Assembly (NCBI RefSeq): GCF_014696825.1
Contig: NZ_JACJQU010000003.1
Coordinates: forward strand, 248,001 to 312,000
DNA length: 64,000 bases
Reading direction: 5' to 3'
From: Anabaena sphaerica FACHB-251
GTDB lineage: Bacteria; Cyanobacteriota; Cyanobacteriia; Cyanobacteriales; Nostocaceae
Shown piece by piece: positions 1 through 9,402 of the stretch; position 1 is the first letter of the stretch, and every line of letters starts with the position of its first letter. Made by a program: the position numbers and the translations under genes. Under the pieces are notes generated by a model that ran no database searches, was not told the DNA's origin, and was given only the letters and a program-made list of their open reading frames with translations.

Positions 1-242
1 ACTCAGATTTTGCCAGGGATGGCTTATTCCAGCAACAATTAAATGGAGACGTATTTCTCAACTCAGTAACTTGGTTGAGTCAGCAAGATCAACAACCCCT
101 TTCAATTCGTCCCAAAGAACCGAAAAATCGCCGCATCACCATGTCAACCGCAAAAGCCAATTTATTAAGTATTTCTTCCTTGTTGCTTTTACCTTTCATT
201 GCTTTGACAACAGGCGCTATTATTTGGTGGAAAAGAAGATAG
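1..242 (+). CDS. C-terminal end of a GldG-family ABC transport auxiliary protein (partial)
   Basis: An open frame enters from the left edge (codons in phase with base 3) and stops with TAG at 240-242, giving about 79 residues. The tail reads as a soluble stretch with a WLSQQD segment and an IRPKEP segment, then one hydrophobic helix (LLSISSLLLLPFIALTTGA) and a short basic end (WWKRR). This is the usual C-terminus of GldG-type membrane proteins (gliding-motility/ABC auxiliary family), which sit beside an ABC permease and a DUF4340 protein. The next gene here is DUF4340, which supports the call. The N-terminal part lies outside the window, so the family assignment rests on the tail and the neighbour. 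Confidence 0.65.
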   Translation, partial: SDFARDGLFQQQLNGDVFLNSVTWLSQQDQQPLSIRPKEPKNRRITMSTAKANLLSISSLLLLPFIALTTGAIIWWKRR

Positions 243-244
243 GT

Positions 245-285
245 ACTGGGGACTGGGGACTGGGGACTGGGGACTGGGGACTGGG
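245..285. repeat. Heptameric tandem repeat (ACTGGGG), about 6 copies
   Basis: Six head-to-tail ACTGGGG units lie between the GldG-type gene and the DUF4340 gene. Heptameric short tandem repeats of this kind are typical of heterocystous cyanobacteria and vary in copy number between strains. Confidence 0.9.
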
Positions 286-327
286 TAATCACTTTTATCT
301 TTACCAATTACCACTGATAACTGATTC

Positions 328-969
328 ATGAAACGTACAACTTTAATTTTGATACTTTTAGCCTTGGGCTTGGGTGGTTTTGTCTACTTTCATGAAATTA
401 GAGGTTCAACGCAGCGAGAAGAAGTTAAAAAAAATCAGCAGCAAATTTTCTCTTTTTCTGCTGATGATGTTCAATCTTTATCTGTCAAGACTAAGGATAC
501 AACATTAAATCTAGAACGTAGCGGTAAACCAGAACCGCCAAAATGGGTAATTAAATCGCCAATTTCTGAACCTGCTAATGATGCCATTATTTCTTACTTA
601 ATGGATTTGTTGGTTAAAGGAAAAAGTGAAAAAACCGTATCAACTCCACCTAATCAACTGAGTGAATTTGGTTTAGATCAACCCCAAGCAACTATTGATA
701 TTCAACTCAAAAATCAGCAAAATCATAAATTAATTTTAGGTAAGCCTAATTTTAACAATAGTTTCTTATATGCCCAAGTTGACCCGAATGATACCAACAA
801 TGGAAATAACCAGGAAAATACCCAGGTTTTGTTAGTTTCTAAAGATTTCGCTAATGCTGTAAATAGGGAATTATCCGAGTGGAAAGAAGCAGGTAAAGAA
901 GCTGGTGAAAATAGTCAATCACAACCTTTACCGGGACTGCCAGAACCTACTCCAACTAATGGACAATAA
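328..969 (+). CDS. DUF4340 domain-containing membrane-anchored protein
   Basis: The 213-residue protein has an N-terminal membrane anchor (about residues 5-22) followed by an extracytoplasmic domain with the DUF4340 pattern: an FSADDV-like strand, a WVIKSP segment, and a later 'SEFGLDQPQ' turn followed by an 'LILGKPN' strand. DUF4340 proteins are usually encoded next to GldG-like proteins and an ABC transporter, as here. The biochemical role is not established; a periplasmic partner of the transporter is the usual guess. The C-terminus is rich in Pro/Gln/Glu and looks disordered. The downstream purU begins 22 bases after the stop. Confidence 0.8.
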   Translation: MKRTTLILILLALGLGGFVYFHEIRGSTQREEVKKNQQQIFSFSADDVQSLSVKTKDTTLNLERSGKPEPPKWVIKSPISEPANDAIISYLMDLLVKGKSEKTVSTPPNQLSEFGLDQPQATIDIQLKNQQNHKLILGKPNFNNSFLYAQVDPNDTNNGNNQENTQVLLVSKDFANAVNRELSEWKEAGKEAGENSQSQPLPGLPEPTPTNGQ

Positions 970-991
970 ACAATATCTACATGATACAAAT

Positions 992-1846
992 ATGATCAAA
1001 CAAACAGCCACTTTACTTATTTCTTGTCCTGATCAACGGGGATTAGTCGCCAAATTTGCTAATTTTATTTATGCTAATGGTGGTAATATTATTGACGCTG
1101 ACCAACATACAGATTTTGAAGCTGGGTTATTTCTCACCCGCATAGAATGGCTGTTAGAAGGTTTTAATTTACCAAAAGATTTAATTGGACAGGCTTTTAA
1201 TGCTATTGCACAACCTTTAGGCGCTACATGGGAATTACACTTTTCTGATACTGTTCCCCGCATTGCTATTTGGGTAAGTCGTCAAGACCATTGTTTATTT
1301 GATTTAATCTGGCGACACAAAGCAAAAGAATTTCATGCAGAAATTTCCCTAATTATTAGTAATCATCCCCATTTACAGGAAGTAGCAGCACAATTTGGGA
1401 TTGAATATCATCATATTCCAATCACTAAAGATAATAAACTAGAACAGGAAATTAAACAATTAGAATTACTGCGTCAATACAATATTGATTTAGTGGTATT
1501 GGCCAAATACATGCAGATTGTCAGCGCCAATTTTATTCAACATTTTCCGCAAATAATCAATATTCATCACTCATTTTTACCTGCATTTATTGGTGCTAAT
1601 CCCTATCATCGGGCTTTTGAAAGAGGAGTAAAAATTATTGGTGCTACTGCACATTATGCGACGGCGGATTTAGATTGTGGTCCAATTATTGAACAGGATG
1701 TAGTCAGAGTCAGTCACCGAGATAATGTGGATGATTTGATTAGAAAAGGTAAAGATTTAGAACGGGTTGTATTAGCTAGGGCGGTGCGATCGCATTTACA
1801 AAATCGCGTTTTGGTCTATGGTAATAAAACTGTGGTTTTTGAATAA
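992..1846 (+). CDS. purU: Formyltetrahydrofolate deformylase (PurU)
   Basis: The 284-residue product hydrolyses 10-formyl-THF to formate and THF, balancing one-carbon pools and feeding formate to PurT. The N-terminal ACT domain (about residues 4-80) begins 'TATLLISCPDQRGLVA'. The C-terminal formyltransferase-type hydrolase domain (about 85-284) shows 'IISNHP', 'LAKYMQI', 'INIHHSFLPAF' and 'GATAHYATADLDCGPII', containing the catalytic Asn/His/Asp set of the family. The open frame extends upstream to 905, inside the DUF4340 gene, but the ATG at 992 fits the family's length and N-terminus and avoids the overlap. A second in-frame ATG at 959 overlaps the upstream stop and is the alternative. Confidence 0.95.
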   Translation: MIKQTATLLISCPDQRGLVAKFANFIYANGGNIIDADQHTDFEAGLFLTRIEWLLEGFNLPKDLIGQAFNAIAQPLGATWELHFSDTVPRIAIWVSRQDHCLFDLIWRHKAKEFHAEISLIISNHPHLQEVAAQFGIEYHHIPITKDNKLEQEIKQLELLRQYNIDLVVLAKYMQIVSANFIQHFPQIINIHHSFLPAFIGANPYHRAFERGVKIIGATAHYATADLDCGPIIEQDVVRVSHRDNVDDLIRKGKDLERVVLARAVRSHLQNRVLVYGNKTVVFE

Positions 1847-2128
1847 TCGTAAGTGGTCAGGAGTCAAAATAATTAGTGAACAATAAGATTTTCGACTTCT
1901 GAGAGAATTTATAGTAAAAGGCAAAAGGCAAAAGTAGAACCATTTTCATCACTGAATCTGAGCTTTTAAGAATGTCCTAAGCGCCTTGTTCATTGCTATA
2001 AGTTGAGAGGATTACATTTTTTTGTAAGGGTTTAGCAATGCTAGACCCCTACTTATCAGTGCTATAGAGGACAGTCAAAATGTAGACTTTCATGAAATAC
2101 TAGCTTCAAGTATTATTGTTAACGGCAA
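1847..2128. other. Intergenic gap with a dispersed palindromic repeat
   Basis: No gene is visible. It holds a short AAAGGCA tandem run near 1917-1935 and, at 2024-2052, a palindromic unit (core TTTAGCAATGCTAGACCCC) that recurs at 43765-43791 and in diverged form at 18846 and 19083. Confidence 0.7.
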
Positions 2129-2929
2129 ATGAAACAGCTAAAGTCCCGTTCTCAAGATTTACGCAGCTTATTTGAGAACAGTATCACCATAGAATATGTA
2201 GCCGAACCTCTGAAAGCTGTAAAAGCTGATGCAGATATCACCGAAGTAACAGATTGGATGGAGTTACAGGATTTTGATGTCGTCGGGGTGGAAACAGAAG
2301 GTACTATCACGGGTTATGTAGAACGTTCTACTTTAATAAAAAATCAATCTGGAAAATGCCGCGACTATCAACGAGTGTTTCATCCTCAAGAACTTATTGC
2401 CATTTCTACACCCTTGATGAAGTTGTTACCCATTCTGCCACAAAAATCCAGATTATTTGTATTAGACTGTAATCAAGTCAGTGGCATTATTACCTGTGGT
2501 GATTTGCAGAAAGCACCAGTACGGATGCTGCTGTTTGGGTTGGTGACGTTGCTGGAAATGAATTTGTTACGACTGGTGCGGCTTTATTATCCCCAAGATT
2601 CATGGCAAAAAATCCTCAAACCTGACCGCTTAGAAGCTGCTCAAAAGTTATGGTGTGAGAGTCAACAAAGAAATGAAGCTACAGATTTATTAGATTATCT
2701 GCAATTTTGCGATAAGCGCGAATTAGTATTAAATCAACCAGAACTGTTTGATAAATTGGGGTTAAAGTCAAAACGCTCTGGTGAACGCTTTCTCAAATCC
2801 GCTGAACATTTGCGAAACCGTTTAGCACACGCTCAAAATCTAGTCAGTGGTTCTTCTTGGCAAGAGTTGATTTCTTTAGCGGAAGGTATGGAACGTTTAT
2901 TAATCCATTGTGAAGAAATTGAATCTTAA
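2129..2929 (+). CDS. CBS-domain protein with C-terminal HEPN (Swt1-like) domain
   Basis: The 266-residue protein has an N-terminal CBS pair (about residues 18-130; strands around 'FDVVGVETEGTITGYVER' and 'RLFVLDCNQVSGIITCGDL'), which in other proteins binds adenine nucleotides. The C-terminal half is all-helical and contains 'LRNRLAHAQN' near residue 230, matching the R-x4-H signature of HEPN-fold RNases and their inactive relatives (Swt1-type HEPN). A nucleotide-sensing RNase or RNA-binding switch is possible. No antitoxin-like gene lies immediately beside it. The small membrane protein downstream (start 3016) is on the same strand and may be co-transcribed. Domain calls are by eye; function is inferred. 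Confidence 0.7.
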   Translation: MKQLKSRSQDLRSLFENSITIEYVAEPLKAVKADADITEVTDWMELQDFDVVGVETEGTITGYVERSTLIKNQSGKCRDYQRVFHPQELIAISTPLMKLLPILPQKSRLFVLDCNQVSGIITCGDLQKAPVRMLLFGLVTLLEMNLLRLVRLYYPQDSWQKILKPDRLEAAQKLWCESQQRNEATDLLDYLQFCDKRELVLNQPELFDKLGLKSKRSGERFLKSAEHLRNRLAHAQNLVSGSSWQELISLAEGMERLLIHCEEIES

Positions 2930-3015
2930 CGTATCCAGAAATTAGCAAATACTTTCTGATGCCAGTATACTTAAAGGAAAGCACTAATGAAAAATTAAGA
3001 ATTTATACAATAAAT

Positions 3016-3612
3016 ATGTCTAAACAATTGCCATCATCAAGTGATTTAACAAAATTGCCAACAGAAGCCGAAAGAGAAGAGCAACTGATGCAAGATGTTC
3101 TTCTCTTATTGGAAAATTTGATTTACAGAGAGGAAGCAACAGTTAAGTTAATCTTGAATTGTCTCTATGATGCTGGGGCAACTAATTTGATTAACCAAAG
3201 GTTTCAGTCTCGGACTCTCAAGAGAAGCCTGAAATTGATTTCCAAAATATCTAAACCTGCGTTCAGAATCATTGCTTGGCAATGGTTTAAAAAGAATTGT
3301 CCTAAATTGATCACTGATTGGTTGCAAAGCCAAATTGAGTTTAAAAGGATAGAAACCCCAAAATTAGAAATTGTAGTAGAAAATCAAGATACCAACTTAA
3401 ATTTTTTTTCCCAGGAGCAATATCGGATTTACGAAGTCAAACAACTTCGCTCTCAAGTTAAATTGTTGACTAGTATGTTAGTGGGGGTGGTTACTGTGTT
3501 AACTGGTAGCTTTATTGGTGCTGGTTATTTACTAGAGCGATCTCATTTACAAGTAGTAGAAGAATTACAAACTCAGGTAAAAACTCTGGAGGCCAGTGTT
3601 AATAAGCCTTAG
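3016..3612 (+). CDS. Hypothetical protein with C-terminal membrane anchor
   Basis: The protein has 198 residues from the ATG at 3016; the frame is open upstream to 2959, but 3016 gives a more natural N-terminus (MSKQLPSSSD). The N-terminal 60 residues are charged and helical. A middle region is rich in Arg/Lys with Trp (IIAWQWFKKNCPKL). A single strongly hydrophobic helix (LLTSMLVGVVTVLTGSFIGA) lies near the end, followed by about 20 residues of possible coiled coil. I do not recognise a family. The topology suggests a cytoplasmic domain tethered to the membrane. It follows the CBS-HEPN gene by 86 bases on the same strand. Confidence 0.6.
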   Translation: MSKQLPSSSDLTKLPTEAEREEQLMQDVLLLLENLIYREEATVKLILNCLYDAGATNLINQRFQSRTLKRSLKLISKISKPAFRIIAWQWFKKNCPKLITDWLQSQIEFKRIETPKLEIVVENQDTNLNFFSQEQYRIYEVKQLRSQVKLLTSMLVGVVTVLTGSFIGAGYLLERSHLQVVEELQTQVKTLEASVNKP

Positions 3613-3639
3613 CAGGATGCTGACTGGTGATGCCGTAAA

Positions 3640-4179
3640 TTAATGTCGATTGTTATTCCAGTCAAATGTGTCCTGGTTTGAAGCAACGGTTCTATTCCAG
3701 GCTGTCTTCCCTCTCGAAAGATTGAGCAGTTTTTGCTCAACTGCATCAGGTAACTGCTCCCACGACAGGTCTTCACATTGCAGCAAAACTTTGAGTTTTT
3801 CCAAAGCTTCAATAGCTGAAGCTGCCTGGTCTTCTTGGAAATTGAGAGGATCGTTAACACGCAGAGGATCTCTTTGTACAGCTACAATTCCTTGACGCAC
3901 GGCCATGGTAATTTTCGGAGACAACTCTGTTTTTGCGTGATGCCATTGCCTTTGGAACCCTCTTTTACTAGTTGCATACAGTCCAGGTAACCGATTTAAA
4001 GCATAAGCAACAACTTCTGGTTGTTTGATGTGCTGAGAAACTTTCACAGGTAAGGCTTGTATTTGTTTTTCAACTTCCTCTGCCACTAACACTTCCATGA
4101 CATTGCAACAATGTTTTTTCAATGCCTGTTGTTTGGAATCGTTAATGGAAGAATTCAAGGATGAACGATAATTTGACAT
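3640..4179 (-). CDS. ComFB-family protein (cyclic-dinucleotide-receptor type)
   Basis: The 179-residue protein carries the ComFB pattern: 'VMEVLVAEEVEKQI' helix, 'LPVKVSQHIKQPEVVAYALNRLPGLYATSKRG' region (residues about 43-75) and 'KITMAVRQGIVAVQRDPLR'. ComFB was named from a Bacillus late-competence operon. Cyanobacterial members have been reported as cyclic-di-GMP receptors affecting cell size and motility, so a signalling role is likely here. The C-terminal 70 residues are helical and divergent. It converges with the upstream membrane-protein gene, with only 27 bases between stop codons. No diguanylate cyclase is adjacent. Confidence 0.8.
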   Translation of the reverse strand: MSNYRSSLNSSINDSKQQALKKHCCNVMEVLVAEEVEKQIQALPVKVSQHIKQPEVVAYALNRLPGLYATSKRGFQRQWHHAKTELSPKITMAVRQGIVAVQRDPLRVNDPLNFQEDQAASAIEALEKLKVLLQCEDLSWEQLPDAVEQKLLNLSRGKTAWNRTVASNQDTFDWNNNRH

Positions 4180-4625
4180 GGCTGATAAAATTGATTGATT
4201 TTTATTTTTTATGAATTTTTTGTGCTTTCAGTTAAAGTTTTGACTAACATACTTCAACTCTAACTTAAATTTTAATTGCCTAATTTTTGAATAAATCTTA
4301 CTCTGGGAGTATCCCAAACGTGTAAGTTCACTGTTTACTGTCATGGTGTAGCTTGCTTTCTGCAGGGTATGAAGCGTATCTTTCGGGAGACTATGACTTA
4401 ACAGCAAAACTAAGTGTGGCGTTAGCACAATGCTTCACTCCGTTACGCAATGCCTCCGGCTCCCGTAAGGGATACAGAATGACAATTGGCGATGTTTTTG
4501 CCAAATTGGGATGCTCCCACTATATCTAGATTATGTAATTATGGAAAATGGTAATTTTACTAATTTTACTCTCAATTATGAGTTTTTAATTGTTCAAGAT
4601 TTTATGTAAATTCACGGTTGAAAAA

Positions 4626-4756
4626 TATAGGACTCCTATTTGATTTTTGAACAGATTGCGTACACATCTATCCTATTGCATATTTCTTATTGCATATTTC
4701 TTATTGCATATTCCCTGCCTCAACGAAAAATTCATAAACAAAACCGGATTCCTATA
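4626..4756. mobile_element. MITE-like element, TIR TATAGGAMTCC
   Basis: The 131-bp element is bounded by TATAGGACTCC (4626-4636) and its near-perfect inverse GGATTCCTATA (4746-4756). An inverted, related copy lies at 43941-44075: both ends and the adjoining 10-15 bases match, while the centres differ. The centre here carries a tandem TATTTCTTATTGCA repeat. No ORF is present; mobilisation by an IS630/Tc1-type transposase acting at TA is only a guess. Confidence 0.7.
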
Positions 4757-4844
4757 GGAGATTTTATATAGACACTCATTTAAGTTAATTAAGAGCATCG
4801 CACCACTACACTAAGGCGTAAATAGAGCAGCTATTTAAAATCTT

Positions 4845-4936
4845 AGGACTTACGCAAGATAGAACTCAAAACCTGATTCTTGCGTAGGGGTAATTCATGA
4901 ATTACCCCTACTTCCGTTTTGTTTTGCGTAAGTCCT
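4845..4936. mobile_element. MITE-like element, TIR AGGACTTACGCAA (copy 1)
   Basis: The 92-bp element is bounded by perfect 13-bp inverted ends (AGGACTTACGCAA at 4845-4857, inverse at 4924-4936) with an inner palindrome GGGGTAATTCATGAATTACC around 4887-4908. Flanking 7-mers AAATCTT and GAATCTT suggest a target duplication. Related copies are at 18379-18501 and 40829-41004. Confidence 0.8.
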
Positions 4937-5239
4937 GAATCTTTGAAAAGCTCAATCTATCTATCAGCTTTTTGACTTTTTACTTCCGCGAAGCGGTACT
5001 AGCTACCTAAACCAACAGCCATACTGTGTCGGCTTTTAGACTTATAATTAAGAAAACCGGGGTGCAGGAAGCAGGTAACAGGGTGAGAGAGTTTAGCAAC
5101 TTTTGCACAGATGCGGGAATTACAAACCACGGCAGATTGCAAATGAAGTACAAAATTTAAATCAAAAAATGGCTACCGCCACGCTGCGCTATCAAGTATC
5201 AAGAAGGTTTTACTCCTGCCTCCTGCCTCCTGTCACCTG

Positions 5240-6583
5240 TCACAACTTCTGACCTGCATAAATTGAGCGAACCTCACCATTACGGCGGATAATCGCCTCA
5301 CCGTTACTTACCTCCACTAGAGTCCAACCACTAGCACCGATATTCTCTCCCAGGTTAATCCGGCGAGTCACACTATCAATTTTAAACAAAGCCGCAGATT
5401 TGTTACCTAGCTCTAGCAATCCTTCTAACTCGGCCGAATAGGCAGGTAAATACACTTGCTGGGTAGTAGTTGGTACTGATTCTGGCTTCGGTAATGGTGC
5501 TGGTGCTGTAGCCGCAGGTAGTTTTGGTGGTGTTAAGCGGGGTGACTGAGAAGTAGCTGCCTGCTTCACAGTTGCTGAGGAAATTTTTTCTGGGATGGGC
5601 TTGGTTGCTGATTGCACATTCCTGGGGGAATCTTTCACAAATTCAGGTGGGGATACCTGCACCGACATTGGCAAAACTTCTGGTAATGGGCGTATAGATG
5701 GAGGCGCTTGATAAACAGGGATATATATGCGCTCCACAACATTTGTTACCCGACTGGGAGCAGGTGGGGCATTGTTAGCCGCGACTGGTAGGGGTAAAGT
5801 CCCAACAGGTTGGTTAATGGGTGAAGTCAAAGAGTTTGTTTGGTTCAGATTGACATCACGGAACTCAGATTTAGGAGACCTTTGATCATTACTGGGTCTT
5901 TGCTGGTCTATAACTGCCAAGGCTTCCAGCATATAATTAACCAACTCTGCCTGGGGGTCTGGTTGTACAAGTACAGGTGATTGTTGCTGATCTGTTGGTA
6001 GTGTCTGCGGAGTGAATTTGGCAGTAATATTATTAAATAATCCCGGTTCTGCTAGGTAGATTGTGCCAACCATCGCCACGCTTAAGGTTGAACCTAGCAT
6101 GAGCAGATTGCCCAAACCACCGCTGTTTTTCTGATTCCTTTTCCTAATTGCAGTCACAGAGGGAGGATTGAATACCAGTGTACTCGTTTGCTGCTTTTGG
6201 ATTGGCGAAATCGCCTGAACTGCTCGGTGTACTGTCTGTGGCAATACAACTTCTTGCATCTTCACTGCCACTGCTTGCATGGGTACATATTCTGTCCTGA
6301 TAGTTTTGGCAGGGCGCTTTCTACCACCATCCAGAATGTTGTCGATATCGGTGAAGAGATCATCTATCAAGCCTTCAGCGTAAGTCTCTATCGACAAGGC
6401 TTCGTTAGGGATGAAGTCCTCTATTGCTTCGGAAATAATTAGATGGGTGCTGGCTTCTGGTATCATAGACATCTTCTTTGTGGCTGCTAGGACGGGGAAA
6501 GGACACCCCTGTTGCTGGGAAATCAAGTTTTTGAAATCACACTGCTCATCACTCATCTCAGAGGAGATTGATTGATTTAGCAA
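5240..6583 (-). CDS. Membrane protein with PilP/GspC-like C-terminal domain
   Basis: The 447-residue protein has an acidic cytoplasmic N-terminus (1-150), one membrane helix (about 157-178) and a long Pro/Gln/Ser-rich periplasmic linker (200-380). A compact C-terminal domain (about 385-447) ends 'GWTLVEVSNGEAIIRRNGEVRSIYAGQKL'. Strand-rich domains of this form, with a 'V.NG.A.I..NG......G..L' pattern, occur in inner-membrane clamp proteins of type II secretion and type IV pili (GspC/PilP). A link to pilus or secretion machinery is therefore plausible but unproven. The sequence is typical of cyanobacterial hypothetical proteins. It is transcribed alone, downstream of mnmG on the same strand. 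Confidence 0.55.
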   Translation of the reverse strand: MLNQSISSEMSDEQCDFKNLISQQQGCPFPVLAATKKMSMIPEASTHLIISEAIEDFIPNEALSIETYAEGLIDDLFTDIDNILDGGRKRPAKTIRTEYVPMQAVAVKMQEVVLPQTVHRAVQAISPIQKQQTSTLVFNPPSVTAIRKRNQKNSGGLGNLLMLGSTLSVAMVGTIYLAEPGLFNNITAKFTPQTLPTDQQQSPVLVQPDPQAELVNYMLEALAVIDQQRPSNDQRSPKSEFRDVNLNQTNSLTSPINQPVGTLPLPVAANNAPPAPSRVTNVVERIYIPVYQAPPSIRPLPEVLPMSVQVSPPEFVKDSPRNVQSATKPIPEKISSATVKQAATSQSPRLTPPKLPAATAPAPLPKPESVPTTTQQVYLPAYSAELEGLLELGNKSAALFKIDSVTRRINLGENIGASGWTLVEVSNGEAIIRRNGEVRSIYAGQKL

Positions 6584-6685
6584 TGGTATTAAATTCTACT
6601 GTGATTTGTAAATGATTGATGATGTCACTTCAAAATAACTATGTCATCTATCATACTGATCCCCCACCCTATACTATACTCATCT

Positions 6686-8623
6686 TCAATTAGTTTTTGT
6701 ATCTGCCAATAGCGGAAATTGAGGCTGCTCCTTGGTTTTACGGATTTCTAAATAAATTAACAAGGCATTGATATCCGCAGGGTTAACTCCGCCAATGCGG
6801 GCTGCTTGACCAATTGTTAAGGGTTTTACTTTCCCTAGCTTTTCTCTAGCTTCTTTGGAAAGGGTATCAATTGCTGCATAATCTAAATTAGCAGGTAAGG
6901 GACGATTTGCTTGACGGGCTATTTGCTCAATTTGGTTTTGCTGTCTTGCTAGATAGCCAGAATATTTAATATCAATTTCTGCCCCTTCTTTTTCCGCTTG
7001 CTTGAGGCTGATGTTACCTAGTGCGTATCTTTCTAAGTCAACATAGTGTATTCCTGGACGACGCAACAAGTCAGCAAGAGTAATTGAGCCTTTGATTGCT
7101 TGTTGGGTGTCTTGGGCGATCGCTCTCCCTATGTCGTCATGTTCTTTTATTCTAGTAGAATGCAGACGTTCTTTTTCTGCAACAATTTGCTCTTGTTTGC
7201 TGGTAAACAAATCCCAACGTCTGTCATCAATTAAACCAATTTCCCGCCCCAAGGGTGTCAAGCGTTGATCAGCATTATCGGAACGTAGTAATAAGCGATA
7301 CTCTGACCTACTTGTGAGCATTCGGTAAGGTTCACGTAAATCTTTGGTACACAAATCATCAACCAAAGTCCCGATGTAACTTTGTTCACGGGGGAAAATA
7401 ATCATTTCCTCACCCCGCACATATCGCGCTGCATTCACACCCGCTACCAAACCTTGAGCAGCAGCTTCTTCATAACCGGTGGTTCCGTTAATTTGTCCCG
7501 CACAGAATAACCCGGCTATCTTCTTCGTCATCAATGTCGGATAACACTGGGTTGCGGGTAAATAATCGTACTCTACAGCATAGGCAGGACGCAACATCAC
7601 GCAGTTTTCCAGACCCGGAAGACTCCGCAGCATCAGCAATTGCAGATTTTCTGGTAAACCTGTGGAAAAACCTTGGATGTATAATTCTGGTATATCTCGC
7701 CCTTCTGGTTCAATAAAGATTTGGTGACTTTCTTTATCAACAAAGCGGACTATCTTATCTTCAATACTGGGACAATAACGGGGTCCTTTTGCTTCTACCC
7801 AACCCCCATACACAGGGGACAGGTGCAAATTTTCTTGAATTAAACGATGGGTTTCTTTAGTGGTGCGGGTCATGTAACAGGGTATTTGTTCCCGTTTTAC
7901 CCATGCTTGGGGGTCAAAACTAAACCAGCGGACTTTTTCATCCCCCGGCTGGATTTCCATTTTACTGTAATCTACAGACCGCTTATCTACCCGTGCAGGT
8001 GTGCCGGTTTTTAATCTCCCGGTTTCAAAACCCAAGCGGTTGAGAGTTTCCGTTAAACCAACTGCTGCAAATTCCCCCGCTCGTCCAGCGTCCATAGATT
8101 TGTTACCGACCCAAATCTTACCACCTAAAAATGTACCCGTTGTTAAAATTACAGTTTTGCATTCAAACGCTACACCGAAATAAGTCTCAACGCCAATTAT
8201 TTCATCATTAGCGCCTAAGACTAAATCTGTCACCATACTTTCCCGAATTGTCAAATTTTCTTGATTTTCGACAATTCCTTTCATTACTGCTGCATATTCG
8301 CGCTTATCTGTTTGCGCCCGTAATGCCCAAACTGCTGGACCCCGTGAAGAGTTGAGGATACGTTTTTGTAAGTAGGTGCGGTCTGCAACTTTACCAATTT
8401 CCCCACCTAAAGCGTCTACTTCATGGGTTAATTGGGATTTAGCGGGTCCACCGACTGCGGGGTTACAAGGTTGCCAAGCGATTTTATCTAGATTAAGGGT
8501 TAATAGCAGAGTCCGACAACCGAGGCGGGCAGTAGCTAAAGCTGCTTCGCAACCGGAGTGACCTGCACCGACGACGATTACATCATAAGCGTCTTGGAAT
8601 TCTATAGCATTGTGCATGGTCAT
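6686..8623 (-). CDS. mnmG: tRNA uridine-34 5-carboxymethylaminomethyl modification enzyme MnmG (GidA)
   Basis: The 645-residue product matches the usual length. MnmG works with the GTPase MnmE, using FAD, methylene-THF and NADH to modify wobble U34 of tRNAs. Visible landmarks are the N-terminal dinucleotide-binding motif '[20 protein letters not shown]', '[17 protein letters not shown]', 'TGTFLGG', 'RYCPSIEDK', '[20 protein letters not shown]' and '[18 protein letters not shown]'. The C-terminal helical MnmE-binding region ends '[20 protein letters not shown]'. A near-start alternative ATG lies two codons in. The gene stands alone; its upstream spacer carries a low-complexity CAGGATTT repeat (about 8706-8740). 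Confidence 0.97.
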   Translation of the reverse strand: MTMHNAIEFQDAYDVIVVGAGHSGCEAALATARLGCRTLLLTLNLDKIAWQPCNPAVGGPAKSQLTHEVDALGGEIGKVADRTYLQKRILNSSRGPAVWALRAQTDKREYAAVMKGIVENQENLTIRESMVTDLVLGANDEIIGVETYFGVAFECKTVILTTGTFLGGKIWVGNKSMDAGRAGEFAAVGLTETLNRLGFETGRLKTGTPARVDKRSVDYSKMEIQPGDEKVRWFSFDPQAWVKREQIPCYMTRTTKETHRLIQENLHLSPVYGGWVEAKGPRYCPSIEDKIVRFVDKESHQIFIEPEGRDIPELYIQGFSTGLPENLQLLMLRSLPGLENCVMLRPAYAVEYDYLPATQCYPTLMTKKIAGLFCAGQINGTTGYEEAAAQGLVAGVNAARYVRGEEMIIFPREQSYIGTLVDDLCTKDLREPYRMLTSRSEYRLLLRSDNADQRLTPLGREIGLIDDRRWDLFTSKQEQIVAEKERLHSTRIKEHDDIGRAIAQDTQQAIKGSITLADLLRRPGIHYVDLERYALGNISLKQAEKEGAEIDIKYSGYLARQQNQIEQIARQANRPLPANLDYAAIDTLSKEAREKLGKVKPLTIGQAARIGGVNPADINALLIYLEIRKTKEQPQFPLLADTKTN

Positions 8624-8705
8624 AAGCAGTTAGGAATTTAAATTTAAAAGTTAAAAAAGCTAGTTACAGTAAGTATTTTAGCGTATATTTTGGTTAATTG
8701 TCAGA

Positions 8706-8742
8706 ATCAGGATTTCCAGGATTTAAGGATTTACAGGATGTA
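8706..8742. repeat. Short AGGATTT/CAGGAT repeat
   Basis: The spacer upstream of mnmG carries a run of AGGATTTCC/AGGATTTAAGG/ATTTACAGGATG units, a common cyanobacterial low-complexity repeat. Its function is unknown. Confidence 0.5.
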
Positions 8743-8812
8743 CTTCTGGAATGTTAATATAAAATCCGATAAAATAAGATAATATCTTTTATATGTACAA
8801 CAAACTGAAATT

Positions 8813-9402
8813 ATGAAAATTAATCAACTAAGCTATTATAACCATGAACTAGAGTGGCAATTAGAACCAATTACTTTTTCTGATTTAACGCTTTTAGTTG
8901 GTATTTCAGGTGTAGGAAAAACTCAAATTATCAAATCCATCTTAAATTTTAAAAAATAGCTAATGGTGATTCATTAAATGGTGTGGAATGGGAATTACAC
9001 TTTAATATAGATGGAAATAATTATAAATGGTCAGGTGAGTTTGAAAATAAAAAAATAGAAAAGTCTTTTTTCCAGGATGAGAATAAAACATTGACTGTAA
9101 AAGATAGACCAATTATTATCCGCGAATTTTTATATAAAGATGATGAATTAGTTATTGAAAGAAATAGTAATAAATTTTTATTTAGCAAAAAATAATTACC
9201 TAAATTATCACCTTTTGAAAGTGTAATTAAAATATTAAGGGCAGAAGAACTTATTGCACCAGTTGAAAATCATTTGAATAAAGTTATTTTCAATCAATTT
9301 ACAAATGGATTCAACACAGCCGATCTATATATAGATGAATATTCTTTAAGATCAGTAAGAAATTTACGATTTTATCAAAGACGAAAGACCAGCAATGGGT
9401 AA
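8813..9402 (+). pseudogene. Decayed AAA-type ATPase (N-terminal and middle fragments)
   Basis: An ATG at 8813 opens a frame with a Walker A loop (LLVGISGVGKTQIIKS) and stops at 8957-8959 after an A6 run. A one-base shift there continues the protein into the frame 'IANGDSLNGVEWELHF'. That frame is interrupted again by TAA at 9193-9195 (after SNKFLFSKK) and then runs in the same frame (LPKLSPFESVIKILRAEEL) to 9402. No Walker B or signature motif follows, so the C-terminal half is missing. It resembles the ATPase of ATPase/TOPRIM-type two-gene systems (AAA15/OLD-like). Frameshift, nonsense and deletion together show a dead gene. Confidence 0.75.

Larger units (their letters stand above)
4180..5239. 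other. 1.06-kb gap filled with dispersed repeats
   Basis: I find no convincing gene. The stretch holds two inverted-repeat elements (4626-4756 and 4845-4936), a palindromic fragment 'TTCCGCGAAGCGG' near 4982-4996, and HIP/REP-like debris around 5170-5195. A 66-codon minus-strand frame at 4228-4428 has no recognisable features and is not called. The promoter of the divergent ComFB gene should lie just above 4180. Confidence 0.7.

Noticed and set aside
71-331. 86-codon plus-strand frame at the left edge
   Set aside because: It overlaps the GldG-type C-terminus in another frame, and its tail is translated heptamer repeat ([13 protein letters not shown]).
4228-4428. 66-codon minus-strand frame in the large gap
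   Set aside because: No family signal, no ribosome site, and it lies in repeat-rich DNA.
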